Source of the DNA: JAGPFW01 sp964535155
GTDB lineage: Bacteria > Patescibacteriota > WWE3 > UBA101185 > UBA10185
DNA: 15,904 bases
Direction: 5' to 3'
Assembly (NCBI GenBank): GCA_964535155.1
Contig: CAZHSR010000020.1
Location: forward strand, 1 to 15,904
Every line of letters begins with the position of its first letter. Positions within the stretch are counted from its first letter, which is position 1. Made by a program: the position numbers and the translations under genes. Below, piece after piece: positions 1 to 6,852 of this stretch. Below the pieces are notes generated by a model. That model saw only the letters and a program-made list of their open reading frames with translations, made no database searches and was not told the origin of the DNA.

Positions 1-1116
1 ATAGTACCCCAAAATTCTCACCACTTCTTCTGCTAAGTCTTCGGGGATTTCTATGTCATCAACCCTCCACGAAGGAACTACAACCACATCTTTTCCCTCA
101 TCATTTTCTGCAAACTCAAAACCTAGCCCAGTTAAAATAGACTGAATCTCCCTAACACTAACTGGCACCCCAGCAATGGCGGAAATCTTGTCATAATCAA
201 CGGTTACCTCCTTTTGAGTATATTTTTTGTTCTCTATGTCAATTAGACCTGATACCAAGGTGGCTTCCGCATTTTCTTCTAACATTTCTACCGCATTCCA
301 AAGAGAAGGAACTACGCCCAAATAATCAATTCCTTTTTCAAACCTTAAAGCCGCATCTGTTCTGTGACCCAAGGCCATGGAGGCCTTTCTAATCTTAACG
401 GGGTCGTAAACTTGGACAAACAATAAAATTCGCTTTGTATGCTCATCCACTTCTGAATTTTGTGCCCCCATAATGCCACAAAGGTCAATTAAACGACCTG
501 TGCCATCTTCAATAACAATAACTCCTGCTGGTAAAGTGCGTTCCACCCCATCTAAAGTCGTAATTTTTTCACCTTCCAAAGACTCTCGCACCACCATTTT
601 TGCATCTAAAATCTTGTCATAATCAAACGCATGCATAGGCTGTCCCAAATCAATCATCATGTAATTTGTGACATCAACGACATTGTTAATAGGCCTAATT
701 CCTACCTTTTCCAAACGGTCTCGCATTGCCCTTGGCGAATCCTGCACTTTTACATTGTCCAAAATTACAGCACAAAACCTTGGTACCAAAGTTGGATCTT
801 GAATTTCCACTTGTAGTGGTTTTTGTTCTGCCTCCCCAACCAATACTTCTTTAGCCGCAACCTCTTTCTTCTGCCACCCAACCGAATGACCTTTTGCTGG
901 CAAAATTGCCTTTAACTCGCGAGCAACACCTAAAATGGATAAAACATCTCCTCGATTTGGGGTTATTTCCACTTCGTAAACCAAATCACCGTCTTCTTGG
1001 GTCAAAATCTTTTCCACTGAAAAAGCATGCAAGGAAAGTATTTCTGCAATTTTCTCAGGCGATAAATCGGTTTGTATATAATCTTTTAACCAAGAATGGG
1101 GGACTAGTATATTCAT
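1..1116 (-). CDS. pheT: Phenylalanyl-tRNA synthetase beta subunit (N-terminal 372 residues, cut by window edge)
   Basis: Beta chain of the cytoplasmic (alpha-beta)2 PheRS that charges tRNA-Phe; the beta chain edits Tyr-tRNA-Phe and helps bind tRNA. I translated the minus strand from ATG 1116-1114. The N-terminus (NILVPHSWLKDYI) and the ITPNRGDVLSILGVARE block are typical. Next come a B3/B4 editing region (INNVVDVTNYMM, LGQPMHAFD, GIMGAQNSEV, HRTDAALRFEKGID) and a B5 domain ending in WRVDDIEIPEDLAEEVVRILGYY-like sequence. Two oddities are visible. The roughly 110-residue EMAP/OB-like tRNA-binding insert normally found between the N-terminal helix and ITPNRGD is missing. The usual LLE of the editing domain reads LLF. 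The start overlaps the pheS stop by one base (TAATG), so translation is probably coupled. The rest of the gene lies outside the window. Confidence 0.96.
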   Translation of the reverse strand, partial: MNILVPHSWLKDYIQTDLSPEKIAEILSLHAFSVEKILTQEDGDLVYEVEITPNRGDVLSILGVARELKAILPAKGHSVGWQKKEVAAKEVLVGEAEQKPLQVEIQDPTLVPRFCAVILDNVKVQDSPRAMRDRLEKVGIRPINNVVDVTNYMMIDLGQPMHAFDYDKILDAKMVVRESLEGEKITTLDGVERTLPAGVIVIEDGTGRLIDLCGIMGAQNSEVDEHTKRILLFVQVYDPVKIRKASMALGHRTDAALRFEKGIDYLGVVPSLWNAVEMLEENAEATLVSGLIDIENKKYTQKEVTVDYDKISAIAGVPVSVREIQSILTGLGFEFAENDEGKDVVVVPSWRVDDIEIPEDLAEEVVRILGYY

Positions 1117-2159
1117 TAAAATTGCTCCAAAAACCTTAAATCATTACTTAGCAAAAGGCGAATGTCATCAATTTTTGTACCAGATTTCATCATGTAGGTG
1201 CGTTCTACACCCCATCCAAAGGCAAATCCGGTATATATTTCTGGGTCAATTTTTCCAGCTCTTAAAACATTGGGATGAACCATACCTGCCCCACCAAGTT
1301 CTAACCAGCCACCCTTGCAAAACTTGCAACCTTCCCCTTTGCAAAGACCACAGTTTATATCAACTTCAAAGCTTGGCTCTGTAAATCTAAAGTCGTAAGG
1401 CCTAAGTCGGGTAACTCTGTCGGGTCCAAAGAAGTTTTTGGCAAAGTAATCAAGTACGCCCTTTAAATGAGTAATATTTATACCCTTATCAATGACTAAG
1501 CCTTCAAATTGGTAAAACGAAGGGTTATGAGTTAAATCGGATTGGCGGCGGCCACATCGGGAGATGTTAAGCATCCTAATAGGAAGCTGGCCTTCTAACA
1601 TTTCTCTAACCTGCCCATTGGAAGTATGCGGAGTTATAACCATTTTTCCTAAACTGGCATGCTCTGGGGCATCCACAAAAAAGGTCTCCCATTCATCCCT
1701 AGCAGGGTGAGTTTCTGGCATATTTAAAGCCTCAAAAGCGTAATAATCCCAGTCAATTTCGGGGTATCTTACGCGGGTAAATCCCAAGGGTTTAAAAATT
1801 TCCACAATTTCACGAATTGCTTGTGTAATTATGTGTAAATGGCCTATTTGAGGCTTTTTTCCAGGAAGGGTCTTAGAAAATTTGTCTAAAGGGGTTTCTT
1901 CTTTTTGGGAAACCTGAGAAATTTTGGCTTGGATTTTTGCTTCTAAATCGGCTTTTATAGCGTTAAATTTGATTCCAAAATCTTTTTTTTGTTCTGGGGG
2001 AAGGGTTGCCATTTGCGAAGCCACTTGTTTTAAAATTCCGCTTTTCCCAAAGTATTTAAGCCAAAGTGCATCGGCTTGTTCAGGGGTTAAAACAGAGGCA
2101 AGTTCGGTCTCTACTTGCTTTTTAAGGGCTTCTAAATCAGAAATAACAGAAGGTTCCAT
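1116..2159 (-). CDS. pheS: Phenylalanyl-tRNA synthetase alpha subunit
   Basis: Catalytic alpha chain of PheRS: class II synthetase, ATP plus Phe plus tRNA-Phe. The 347 residues from ATG 2159 match the usual family length. The order is an N-terminal coiled coil (residues about 1-85, with KYFGKSGILKQ), motif 1 (GFTRVRYPEIDWDYYAFEAL, then NMPETHPARDEW), motif 2 (SDLTHNPSFYQFEGL) and motif 3 (FAFGWGVERTYMM, then DIRLLLSNDLRFLEQF). A CxxC-x4-CxxC cluster (CGLCKGEGCKFC) just before WLELGGAGMVHP is a likely zinc site seen in many bacterial PheS. The frame stays open to 2216, but ATG 2159 is preferred: the coiled coil starts there, and a consensus promoter lies inside the upstream extension and ends 7 nt before this ATG. 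Confidence 0.97.
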   Translation of the reverse strand: MEPSVISDLEALKKQVETELASVLTPEQADALWLKYFGKSGILKQVASQMATLPPEQKKDFGIKFNAIKADLEAKIQAKISQVSQKEETPLDKFSKTLPGKKPQIGHLHIITQAIREIVEIFKPLGFTRVRYPEIDWDYYAFEALNMPETHPARDEWETFFVDAPEHASLGKMVITPHTSNGQVREMLEGQLPIRMLNISRCGRRQSDLTHNPSFYQFEGLVIDKGINITHLKGVLDYFAKNFFGPDRVTRLRPYDFRFTEPSFEVDINCGLCKGEGCKFCKGGWLELGGAGMVHPNVLRAGKIDPEIYTGFAFGWGVERTYMMKSGTKIDDIRLLLSNDLRFLEQF

Positions 2160-2166
2160 GCTGTTG

Positions 2167-2195
2167 ATAATAAACAAGAGTGGGGTTTCTGTCAA
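2167..2195 (-). promoter_or_regulatory. Promoter of pheS-pheT (leaderless geometry)
   Basis: On the minus strand, TTGACA (2195-2190), a 17-nt spacer and TATTAT (2172-2167) are followed after 7 nt by the ATG at 2159. The expected transcription start falls on or next to the A of ATG, so there is no room for a ribosome-binding site. This is the best sigma70-type match in the window and it fixes the pheS start. Confidence 0.75.
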
Positions 2196-2293
2196 TGTGG
2201 CAAGATTTACATACATGGAATATTAAGTGGATTTTTCCATTGCAAAAATGTAAAATGTGGCAGATCTATCATAAGGATATAAAGGAGGTTATG

Positions 2294-2496
2294 ATGCAAA
2301 GAATTGAGGCAGTAGTTGCACCTAAGGCATCCGAGAAAAAAAGGGTTGGGTAATTTTTGGCCATGACATCTCAGGGACACCCCCTGGATTCGAAATCAGA
2401 GTCAAATTTCCCCAAGAGGTGGTAAGAAGAGGAGATGTTCTGGTATTTGGTGGGGAACTTCCAGAGGGATTTCCTAAAGAGTTCACACTACCCTAG
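2294..2496 (+). pseudogene. Small unknown ORF interrupted by a -1 frameshift at an A7 run
   Basis: A strong ribosome-binding site (AAAGGAGG, 2281-2288) stands 5 nt before ATG 2294; an alternative ATG is at 2291. The frame reads MQRIEAVVAPKASEKKRVG and stops at 2351-2353. At the run of seven A (2336-2342) the -1 frame continues as KGWVIFGHDISGTPPGFE and on to LPEGFPKEFTLP, stopping at TAG 2494-2496. That stop is 9 nt before a strong terminator. Adding one A would give a 67-residue protein. The continuity of the downstream frame, the RBS and the terminator argue that this was or is one gene. The break could be a real mutation, a sequencing error in the homopolymer, or slippage-dependent expression. 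I do not recognise the family. Confidence 0.6.
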
Positions 2497-2505
2497 AAAT
2501 CCAAA

Positions 2506-2544
2506 AAGGATTAGAGGCCCCACCGCTTCTAATCCTTCTTTTTT
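2506..2544 (+). terminator. Rho-independent terminator after the small ORF
   Basis: A perfect 10-bp stem AAGGATTAGA (2506-2515) / TCTAATCCTT (2528-2537) with a 12-nt loop is followed by CTTTTTT (2538-2544). It sits just after the stop at 2496 and separates this unit from the gene at 2600. Confidence 0.85.
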
Positions 2545-2587
2545 CAAAGATATAAGCTAAGAAACTGGGAAAAATAAGTGTAGTGAG

Positions 2588-2593
2588 TATAAT
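2588..2593 (+). promoter_or_regulatory. -10 box for the 134-residue protein (leaderless geometry)
   Basis: A perfect TATAAT ends 6 nt before ATG 2600, placing the transcription start at the ATG itself. The -35 region (CTGGGA at 2565-2570) is weak. Confidence 0.6.
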
Positions 2594-2599
2594 ATTATT

Positions 2600-3004
2600 A
2601 TGAAAACTGAGGAACTTGCTAAATGCGAAACCATGGAACTAGGTGATATTAGAGTATATGAGAATCCAGAAGGAACCAGAGTAGTTATACATAAAGCACA
2701 CTCACATTCACAAGTTACCTTTTTAGGAGAGGATACACTCAAAAGTGAGGTGGAAGAAATTTTTAACAAAAATGGAATGGGGAACACAGCCGCCAAACTT
2801 TCCCGACCTGACACAGTTGTCTTGGGAAAAGGAGCTTGGGCGGAGGATACAAATGGGGAAGCTATAGCTATAACCGCAAATTGGCTGAAACCTGAAGAAT
2901 TTGCTGAGGAGATACTATTGCCTTTATTTGAAGCGGATTTAATTTCTGAGAAAATGTATTTGGAATTCTCTGGATATTACCCAAAAAGGGCAGAGCCAAT
3001 TTAA
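2600..3004 (+). CDS. Hypothetical protein, 134 residues
   Basis: I do not recognise the family. The product is acidic, soluble-looking and has no membrane segment or signal peptide. The N-terminal part looks like alternating beta strands (DIRVYENPEGTRVVIHKA, then SQVTFLGEDTL). A short acidic helix follows (residues about 50-58), then a segment with LGKGAWAEDTNGEAIAITANW and a helical C-terminus (KPEEFAEEILLPLF). There is no catalytic signature I can name. It stands alone: a terminator lies upstream, its own TATAAT ends 6 nt before the ATG, and the next gene is convergent. No Shine-Dalgarno site precedes the ATG, which fits leaderless translation. The continuous frame and the promoter placement make it likely to be real. 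Confidence 0.75.
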   Translation: MKTEELAKCETMELGDIRVYENPEGTRVVIHKAHSHSQVTFLGEDTLKSEVEEIFNKNGMGNTAAKLSRPDTVVLGKGAWAEDTNGEAIAITANWLKPEEFAEEILLPLFEADLISEKMYLEFSGYYPKRAEPI

Positions 3005-3033
3005 TATTTACTCAATTTCAGATCTTATTTTAT

Positions 3034-3072
3034 AGGAAAAAAGAAGACCCAGTGGATAAACCAAAGGGTCTT
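3034..3072 (-). terminator. Rho-independent terminator of the lipoprotein gene
   Basis: Read on the minus strand, AAGACCC (3072-3066) pairs with GGGTCTT (3050-3044) and is followed by CTTTTTTCC. It lies 32 nt past the stop of the lipoprotein gene. The plus strand has no U-tract after the same stem, so the unknown gene at 2600 is probably not terminated here. Confidence 0.75.
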
Positions 3073-3103
3073 TAGAGAAATCCTACCAATGACCTAAAAA
3101 CGC

Positions 3104-3577
3104 TTAAAGAGTTCTACAGCCGTCTGGGAAGTACATTTGCTCCCACTCAAGCCACAATTGCTCATGTAACCAAACCCAGTCAGTTCCAGTGTTTTCCAGA
3201 TCGTTCTCAAAGCCTTGATATCCGCCTGGATAGTCGGCGACCATCTGGGATAACTCTTCGAAAAAAGTTAGCTCTGGAACATATGTTCCATCTGGTCGAA
3301 TATACAGACTATGAAATCTTTCCCCCACTGGAGTGATACGAAAAGCAAGTATGGACTCTTGCATCGCGTAATTGAAGTCATCAAACTCAGCCTTAACTTG
3401 CAGGCGCACGCCCGTAGGCAATGTCAACTCCGCTTCCCAAGTGTGCCGGGATACCGACAGCACATCGCATTCGTGAGACCATACACCATCCTCTGGGGAT
3501 AACGGTGCCTCGGAAGCACATGACGAAACAACCAACAGCGCCATGACAACCGCTAAAACAACCCAAATTCTGCGCAT
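3104..3577 (-). CDS. Predicted lipoprotein, unknown function
   Basis: 157 residues from ATG 3577. The N-terminus is a classic lipoprotein signal: MRR, a hydrophobic stretch (IWVVLAVVMALLVV), then a lipobox-like V-S-S-C with Cys20 as the expected lipidated residue. The mature part is acidic and rich in Trp, Tyr and Phe, with two more Cys (in SHECDV and FPDGCRTL) that might pair. It is probably anchored to the outer face of the membrane. I do not recognise a domain. The frame is open further upstream to 3661, but that extension has no signal character and would include the promoter; AGGA stands just before ATG 3577. Base composition is visibly richer in G and C than neighbouring genes, which suggests a different origin. 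It has its own promoter and terminator and forms a single-gene unit. Confidence 0.8.
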   Translation of the reverse strand: MRRIWVVLAVVMALLVVSSCASEAPLSPEDGVWSHECDVLSVSRHTWEAELTLPTGVRLQVKAEFDDFNYAMQESILAFRITPVGERFHSLYIRPDGTYVPELTFFEELSQMVADYPGGYQGFENDLENTGTDWVWLHEQLWLEWEQMYFPDGCRTL

Positions 3578-3632
3578 TTCCTGCTCTTTTTCTATATATG
3601 ACACTACTTTAAGAGAACAACACAATGCCAAT

Positions 3633-3661
3633 ATTATAGCACTATGGGGTAAATAAAGCAA
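3633..3661 (-). promoter_or_regulatory. Promoter of the lipoprotein gene
   Basis: On the minus strand, TTGCTT (3661-3656), a 17-nt spacer and TATAAT (3638-3633) form a good promoter; TGC before the -10 makes it an extended -10. The start would be near 3626, leaving a leader of about 50 nt before ATG 3577. It therefore differs from the leaderless genes around it. Confidence 0.65.
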
Positions 3662-3719
3662 ACAAAGTGCATAAATATGATTTTTTCTTATACAAACTTA
3701 TAGAAACGGATTTTCAGGA

Positions 3720-6416
3720 TTAGTACCCACCAATCTCAAAGTCCACCTCATCCTCACCCTTATTCCCCTTAGAATCCTCTGCTACAACCTTTAACTCCAT
3801 TTTCTTGCCAATATCAGAGTAGGGGAAGGAAAAGTTATATCCATAAGGGTCAGAAGAATCGTCAGCAAATTTCTCACCATTTATGTACATGTTTACCTTT
3901 TTCACATCATTTGGTGTCGAAACTTCCACTTTTAGCCTAAAAACCATGGGAATTTTGTCATCATCTTTTATATTTACAATTTTAACAACTGGGTCCGTAT
4001 CATCATCTAAATCGCCATCAGAGTCGTATTTTAAAGCCGATTCCATCTCTGGAGGATAATATTTAGAGTCGCCACCAAAGTTTTCATAAACCCATTGGTC
4101 AACGCTATATTGCCATTCGGGAAGTTCCGCAATAATTTTTACATAAGTATTAACTTTTGTTCTATCAGCTTCTTTACAGGATTTATTGGCAATTCTTCCA
4201 TCGTCTTTGCAAATTTCTATTCTTTGAAACCATTCACTTCGGGATGTGGGTTCTGTGCCTTTAATAAACCACTCCTCACGCGAAGGAAAACCCTCCATTG
4301 GGAGCATGCCTGTTAACTCATCAACTTTTACTTTTTCTACATTTTTTGGAGCTTTAAATTTTTCTGGCTCTTTTACACTGGAAAGGAAATGCAACATAAA
4401 TTCTCGCCATAAAGGAGTGGCACCAGAAATACCAGAGGCCACAGCGGAATTCATTTTTTCATTATTATTATTGCCTACCCAAGTTCCTACAACAATAGAA
4501 GGAGTGTAACCAATAGCGTAGTTATCGCGCTTATCATCAGTTGTACCTGTTTTAACTGCCACCTGATGTCCAGATATACTCAAAAGGCTTCCCGCCCCAA
4601 AAGCGGAAGATCTTGCACCATCATCGGAAAGGATGTCAGAAATTAAAAATGCCACCTCTTCCGAAAGGGCTTTTTTCCCTTTATCTTGATGTTTATACAA
4701 AACATTTCCAAACGAGTCGCGAACCTCCAAAATTGGGGAAGCTTTTCTATATAAACCATTTGCTGCAAAGACTCCAAATGCATTGGTCATTTCCAAAAGC
4801 TTTGTTTCACCTGCGCCAAGACCCAGAGCCAAGCCAAATCGGTCACGATCAGACAAAGTGGTAATTCCCATTTTTTCCGCAGCGTCTATCATGCTGTCTA
4901 TGCCAACAATTTGTAAGGCTTTAACAGCGGGAATGTTTAAGGAGTTGCCTAATGATTTTCTTAAAGACATTGGGCCTCTAAAAATTCCATCATAATTTAC
5001 GGGGACATAGGGTTTAGTAGGGGATGCACCTGGAAATTTTGTTGGGACATCTAAGAATGGATAGGATGCTGTATAGCCTTGTGAAAGCATTGTGGCATAG
5101 GTTATTGGTTTAATACTGGAACCTGGCTGCCTTGGCGAAATTGCCACATTTAATTGTGGATCAAATTTACATCCGTTGTCACCCGCGATACCTGAGATAC
5201 ACCCATCTGGCTCTGATTGCAGAAAAAATCCTTTTGAGCCAACCATTGCTAAAACTTGGCCTGTTTTTGGGTCTATAGCAACTAAAGCTCCGTTATATAA
5301 ATTATGACTGGTTTTTATACTTTCTACTTGGTCAAAAACTATTTCTTGGGCCTTTTGTTGAAGCTCTAAGTCTAGGGAAGTTGTAACTTGCAAACCTCCT
5401 TGCTCAACAACATCTTCGCCAAAAAGATCTATTAAATAATTTTTTGCCCAAAACACAAAGTGAGGGGCTTCAAACGAAACTGCGGCAGTCTGAAAGTTTA
5501 AATTTTCGCCTAAAGCGGCCTCGTAATCCTCGTCACTAATGAATTTTCGTTTCTTATCAGGGCCCACCCAACCTCGCTCGTTCATAAGATACAAAACATA
5601 ATTTTTGCGCTCAATTCCTGCTTGCGGATCTAACCCAAATTGGGAATATCTTGAAGGACTTTGAGGAAGCCCTGCCATATAAGCGGCTTCTGCTAGAGTC
5701 AAGTCCTTGGGCTCTTTGTTAAAATAAGCCTTTGCCGAGGTGTAAATACCGTAATTTTGCCCCCCATAAGGAGTTTCATTTAAGTACATCTGAATGATTT
5801 GCTCTTTTGTATAGTTATTTTCTAGTTGTAAAGCTAAGATAAATTCCTTGATTTTTCTTGTAATAGTGCGTTCTTGAGTTAAAAGAGTGTTTTTTACCAC
5901 TTGTTGAGTAAGCGTTGAACCTCCTTGGAGGCCTTCTCCAAAAAGCGTGTTCCTAAAGGCTCGAATCATACTTCTCAAGGAATAGCCTTGGTGTTCGTAA
6001 AAAGTGGCGTCTTCTGTGGCAAGTGTAGCGTGAATGAGATCTGGGGAGACATCGTCTAGTTTTATAAGAATTCGGTTTTTTTCACCGTAAACTTCATAAA
6101 TTGTTTTTCCTTTGCGGTCGTAGAGCTTGGTTGAAAGTTCTTCACTTCGTTGGAGAAGAGTGTCTGGATTTGGTAAAAAGCGGGAATAGTAGGCAAAAAC
6201 GGCTACGGAGAAGACGATGCCTGCAATCATAAGAATTAAAGTAAGCGTGGCAAGGGCGGTGAGGATTTCTAGGGTTTTGGTGTTGGTTTTGTTGGTAGGA
6301 GAACCGCTTTTACGAGGGGATTTTGACGCCTTGGAATTGCTTTTGGCAATAGATCCCTTACTAAAGTTAAAAGAGGGTTTAATTCTATTTAGAAAACATT
6401 TTTTTCTACGAACCAT
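3720..6416 (-). CDS. Bifunctional class A penicillin-binding protein (transglycosylase/transpeptidase) with Ig-like C-terminus
   Basis: Polymerises lipid II into glycan strands and cross-links the peptides, on the outer face of the membrane. 898 residues, starting at ATG 6416. The order is a basic Ser/Lys-rich cytoplasmic tail (1-50), one membrane helix (about 51-76), a GT51 domain with the catalytic block TEDATFYEHQG (Glu135) and GGSTLTQQVVKN (165-176), then a transpeptidase domain. The latter has SSIK (433-436, nucleophile Ser433), SLN (492-494) and KTGT (622-625). Two Cys (406 and 416) lie close together before the active-site Ser and may form a disulfide. The last 90 or so residues (from about 808, DTDPVVKI) look like a beta-sandwich Ig-like module ending in EDEVDFEIGGY. 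The family is certain; I leave the symbol blank because PBP1a/1b/2c naming is not decidable here. The promoter ends 7 nt before the ATG. Confidence 0.95.
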   Translation of the reverse strand: MVRRKKCFLNRIKPSFNFSKGSIAKSNSKASKSPRKSGSPTNKTNTKTLEILTALATLTLILMIAGIVFSVAVFAYYSRFLPNPDTLLQRSEELSTKLYDRKGKTIYEVYGEKNRILIKLDDVSPDLIHATLATEDATFYEHQGYSLRSMIRAFRNTLFGEGLQGGSTLTQQVVKNTLLTQERTITRKIKEFILALQLENNYTKEQIIQMYLNETPYGGQNYGIYTSAKAYFNKEPKDLTLAEAAYMAGLPQSPSRYSQFGLDPQAGIERKNYVLYLMNERGWVGPDKKRKFISDEDYEAALGENLNFQTAAVSFEAPHFVFWAKNYLIDLFGEDVVEQGGLQVTTSLDLELQQKAQEIVFDQVESIKTSHNLYNGALVAIDPKTGQVLAMVGSKGFFLQSEPDGCISGIAGDNGCKFDPQLNVAISPRQPGSSIKPITYATMLSQGYTASYPFLDVPTKFPGASPTKPYVPVNYDGIFRGPMSLRKSLGNSLNIPAVKALQIVGIDSMIDAAEKMGITTLSDRDRFGLALGLGAGETKLLEMTNAFGVFAANGLYRKASPILEVRDSFGNVLYKHQDKGKKALSEEVAFLISDILSDDGARSSAFGAGSLLSISGHQVAVKTGTTDDKRDNYAIGYTPSIVVGTWVGNNNNEKMNSAVASGISGATPLWREFMLHFLSSVKEPEKFKAPKNVEKVKVDELTGMLPMEGFPSREEWFIKGTEPTSRSEWFQRIEICKDDGRIANKSCKEADRTKVNTYVKIIAELPEWQYSVDQWVYENFGGDSKYYPPEMESALKYDSDGDLDDDTDPVVKIVNIKDDDKIPMVFRLKVEVSTPNDVKKVNMYINGEKFADDSSDPYGYNFSFPYSDIGKKMELKVVAEDSKGNKGEDEVDFEIGGY

Positions 6417-6423
6417 GGTGTTA

Positions 6424-6432
6424 ATTATAACA
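6424..6432 (-). promoter_or_regulatory. Extended -10 promoter of the PBP gene (leaderless geometry)
   Basis: The minus strand reads TGTTATAAT (6432-6424), a perfect extended -10, with 7 nt to ATG 6416. It lies in the 26-nt gap between the stop of the upstream 43-residue gene and the PBP start. Confidence 0.7.
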
Positions 6433-6442
6433 TCGGAGGAGT

Positions 6443-6574
6443 TTACTTGCTCTCTTTATCCTTTTTACTAATTACCTTACCCCAAATACCCACAGCCAAA
6501 GCAAAAACTGTAAAAAATGTATAAAGTGCTATTACAGGGGTATCTTCAGGTCTAACTGTAAAGAATTCCTTCAT
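6443..6574 (-). CDS. Tiny single-span membrane protein, 43 residues
   Basis: Read by hand: MKEFFTVRPEDTPVIALYTF, then a hydrophobic stretch to about residue 31 (FTVFALAVGIW), then a basic tail GKVISKKDKESK ending in TAA. The Trp-Gly-Lys boundary and Lys-rich end suggest one membrane helix with the C-terminus inside. Its ATG overlaps the TGA of the upstream 63-residue gene (ATGA), and AAAGGA stands about 8 nt before the ATG, so it is very probably co-translated with that gene. I know no function. The coupling, RBS and sensible membrane topology make a real gene likely despite its size. Confidence 0.65.
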   Translation of the reverse strand: MKEFFTVRPEDTPVIALYTFFTVFALAVGIWGKVISKKDKESK

Positions 6575-6762
6575 CGGTCATTCCTTTCTAACTCTAAGGA
6601 AAGCCACCACAAAAAAGAGGTGAATAAAATTCCAGAGATAAATAAATAATTTATGGACTTATTAATTAAAGCAGGTATTACTATACTACCAAAAAACACT
6701 TGACCAGCGTTATCTAATATATTTGAAAGTCTCTGAGTTCGTGAGTTTTTAGAAAGAGGCAT
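6571..6762 (-). CDS. Small membrane protein, 63 residues
   Basis: A polar N-terminus (MPLSKNSRTQRLSNILDNAG) is followed by a first hydrophobic stretch (QVFFGSIVIPALI, about 21-33) and a second (YLFISGILFTSFLWWLSL, about 39-56), ending ELERNDR. This suggests a two-helix hairpin in the membrane. It forms a two-gene unit with the 43-residue gene through an ATGA overlap. A TTGACA promoter ends 8 nt before the ATG, in the spacer that also holds the divergent tyrS promoter. I do not recognise the family; similar short two-helix proteins are common in compact genomes. Confidence 0.7.
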   Translation of the reverse strand: MPLSKNSRTQRLSNILDNAGQVFFGSIVIPALINKSINYLFISGILFTSFLWWLSLELERNDR

Positions 6763-6770
6763 TGGAAAGA

Positions 6771-6800
6771 AGTATATAACAACGATAATTGTTTTGTCAA
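6771..6800 (-). promoter_or_regulatory. Promoter of the two small membrane-protein genes
   Basis: On the minus strand, TTGACA (6800-6795), an 18-nt spacer and TATACT (6776-6771) are followed after 8 nt by ATG 6762. The start falls on or within about a base of the ATG, so the mRNA is leaderless or nearly so. Confidence 0.65.
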
Positions 6801-6837
6801 GAGTTTTAAAAAAATAAATAAAGTATTTTGGCTATTA

Positions 6838-6846
6838 TGCTAAAAT
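6838..6846 (+). promoter_or_regulatory. Extended -10 promoter of tyrS (leaderless geometry)
   Basis: TGCTAAAAT (hexamer TAAAAT 6841-6846) ends 6 nt before the GTG at 6853. No -35 match and no Shine-Dalgarno site is visible. It is divergent from the TTGACA promoter at 6771-6800. Confidence 0.65.
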
Positions 6847-6852
6847 ATTTTT

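Noticed and set aside
2160..2216. Longer PheS N-terminus from ATG 2216
   Set aside because: A TTGACA-17-TATTAT promoter lies inside the extension, and the typical PheS coiled coil starts at ATG 2159.
3578..3661. Longer lipoprotein from ATG 3661
   Set aside because: The extension contains the promoter and would put the lipoprotein signal peptide in the interior.
3680..3706. Repeat CTTATACAAACTTATAG as a terminator of the PBP gene
   Set aside because: It is a direct repeat of CTTATA, not an inverted one, so no useful stem forms.
4095..4995. Several plus-strand open frames inside the PBP gene, and similar ones opposite other large genes
   Set aside because: They lie antisense to clearly conserved coding sequence, have no RBS or promoter and no family-like residues.
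6571..6574. TGA recoded as sense, as in some CPR lineages
   Set aside because: The TGA here sits in an ATGA overlap with a well-placed RBS for the next gene, and no gene in the window has an internal TGA.
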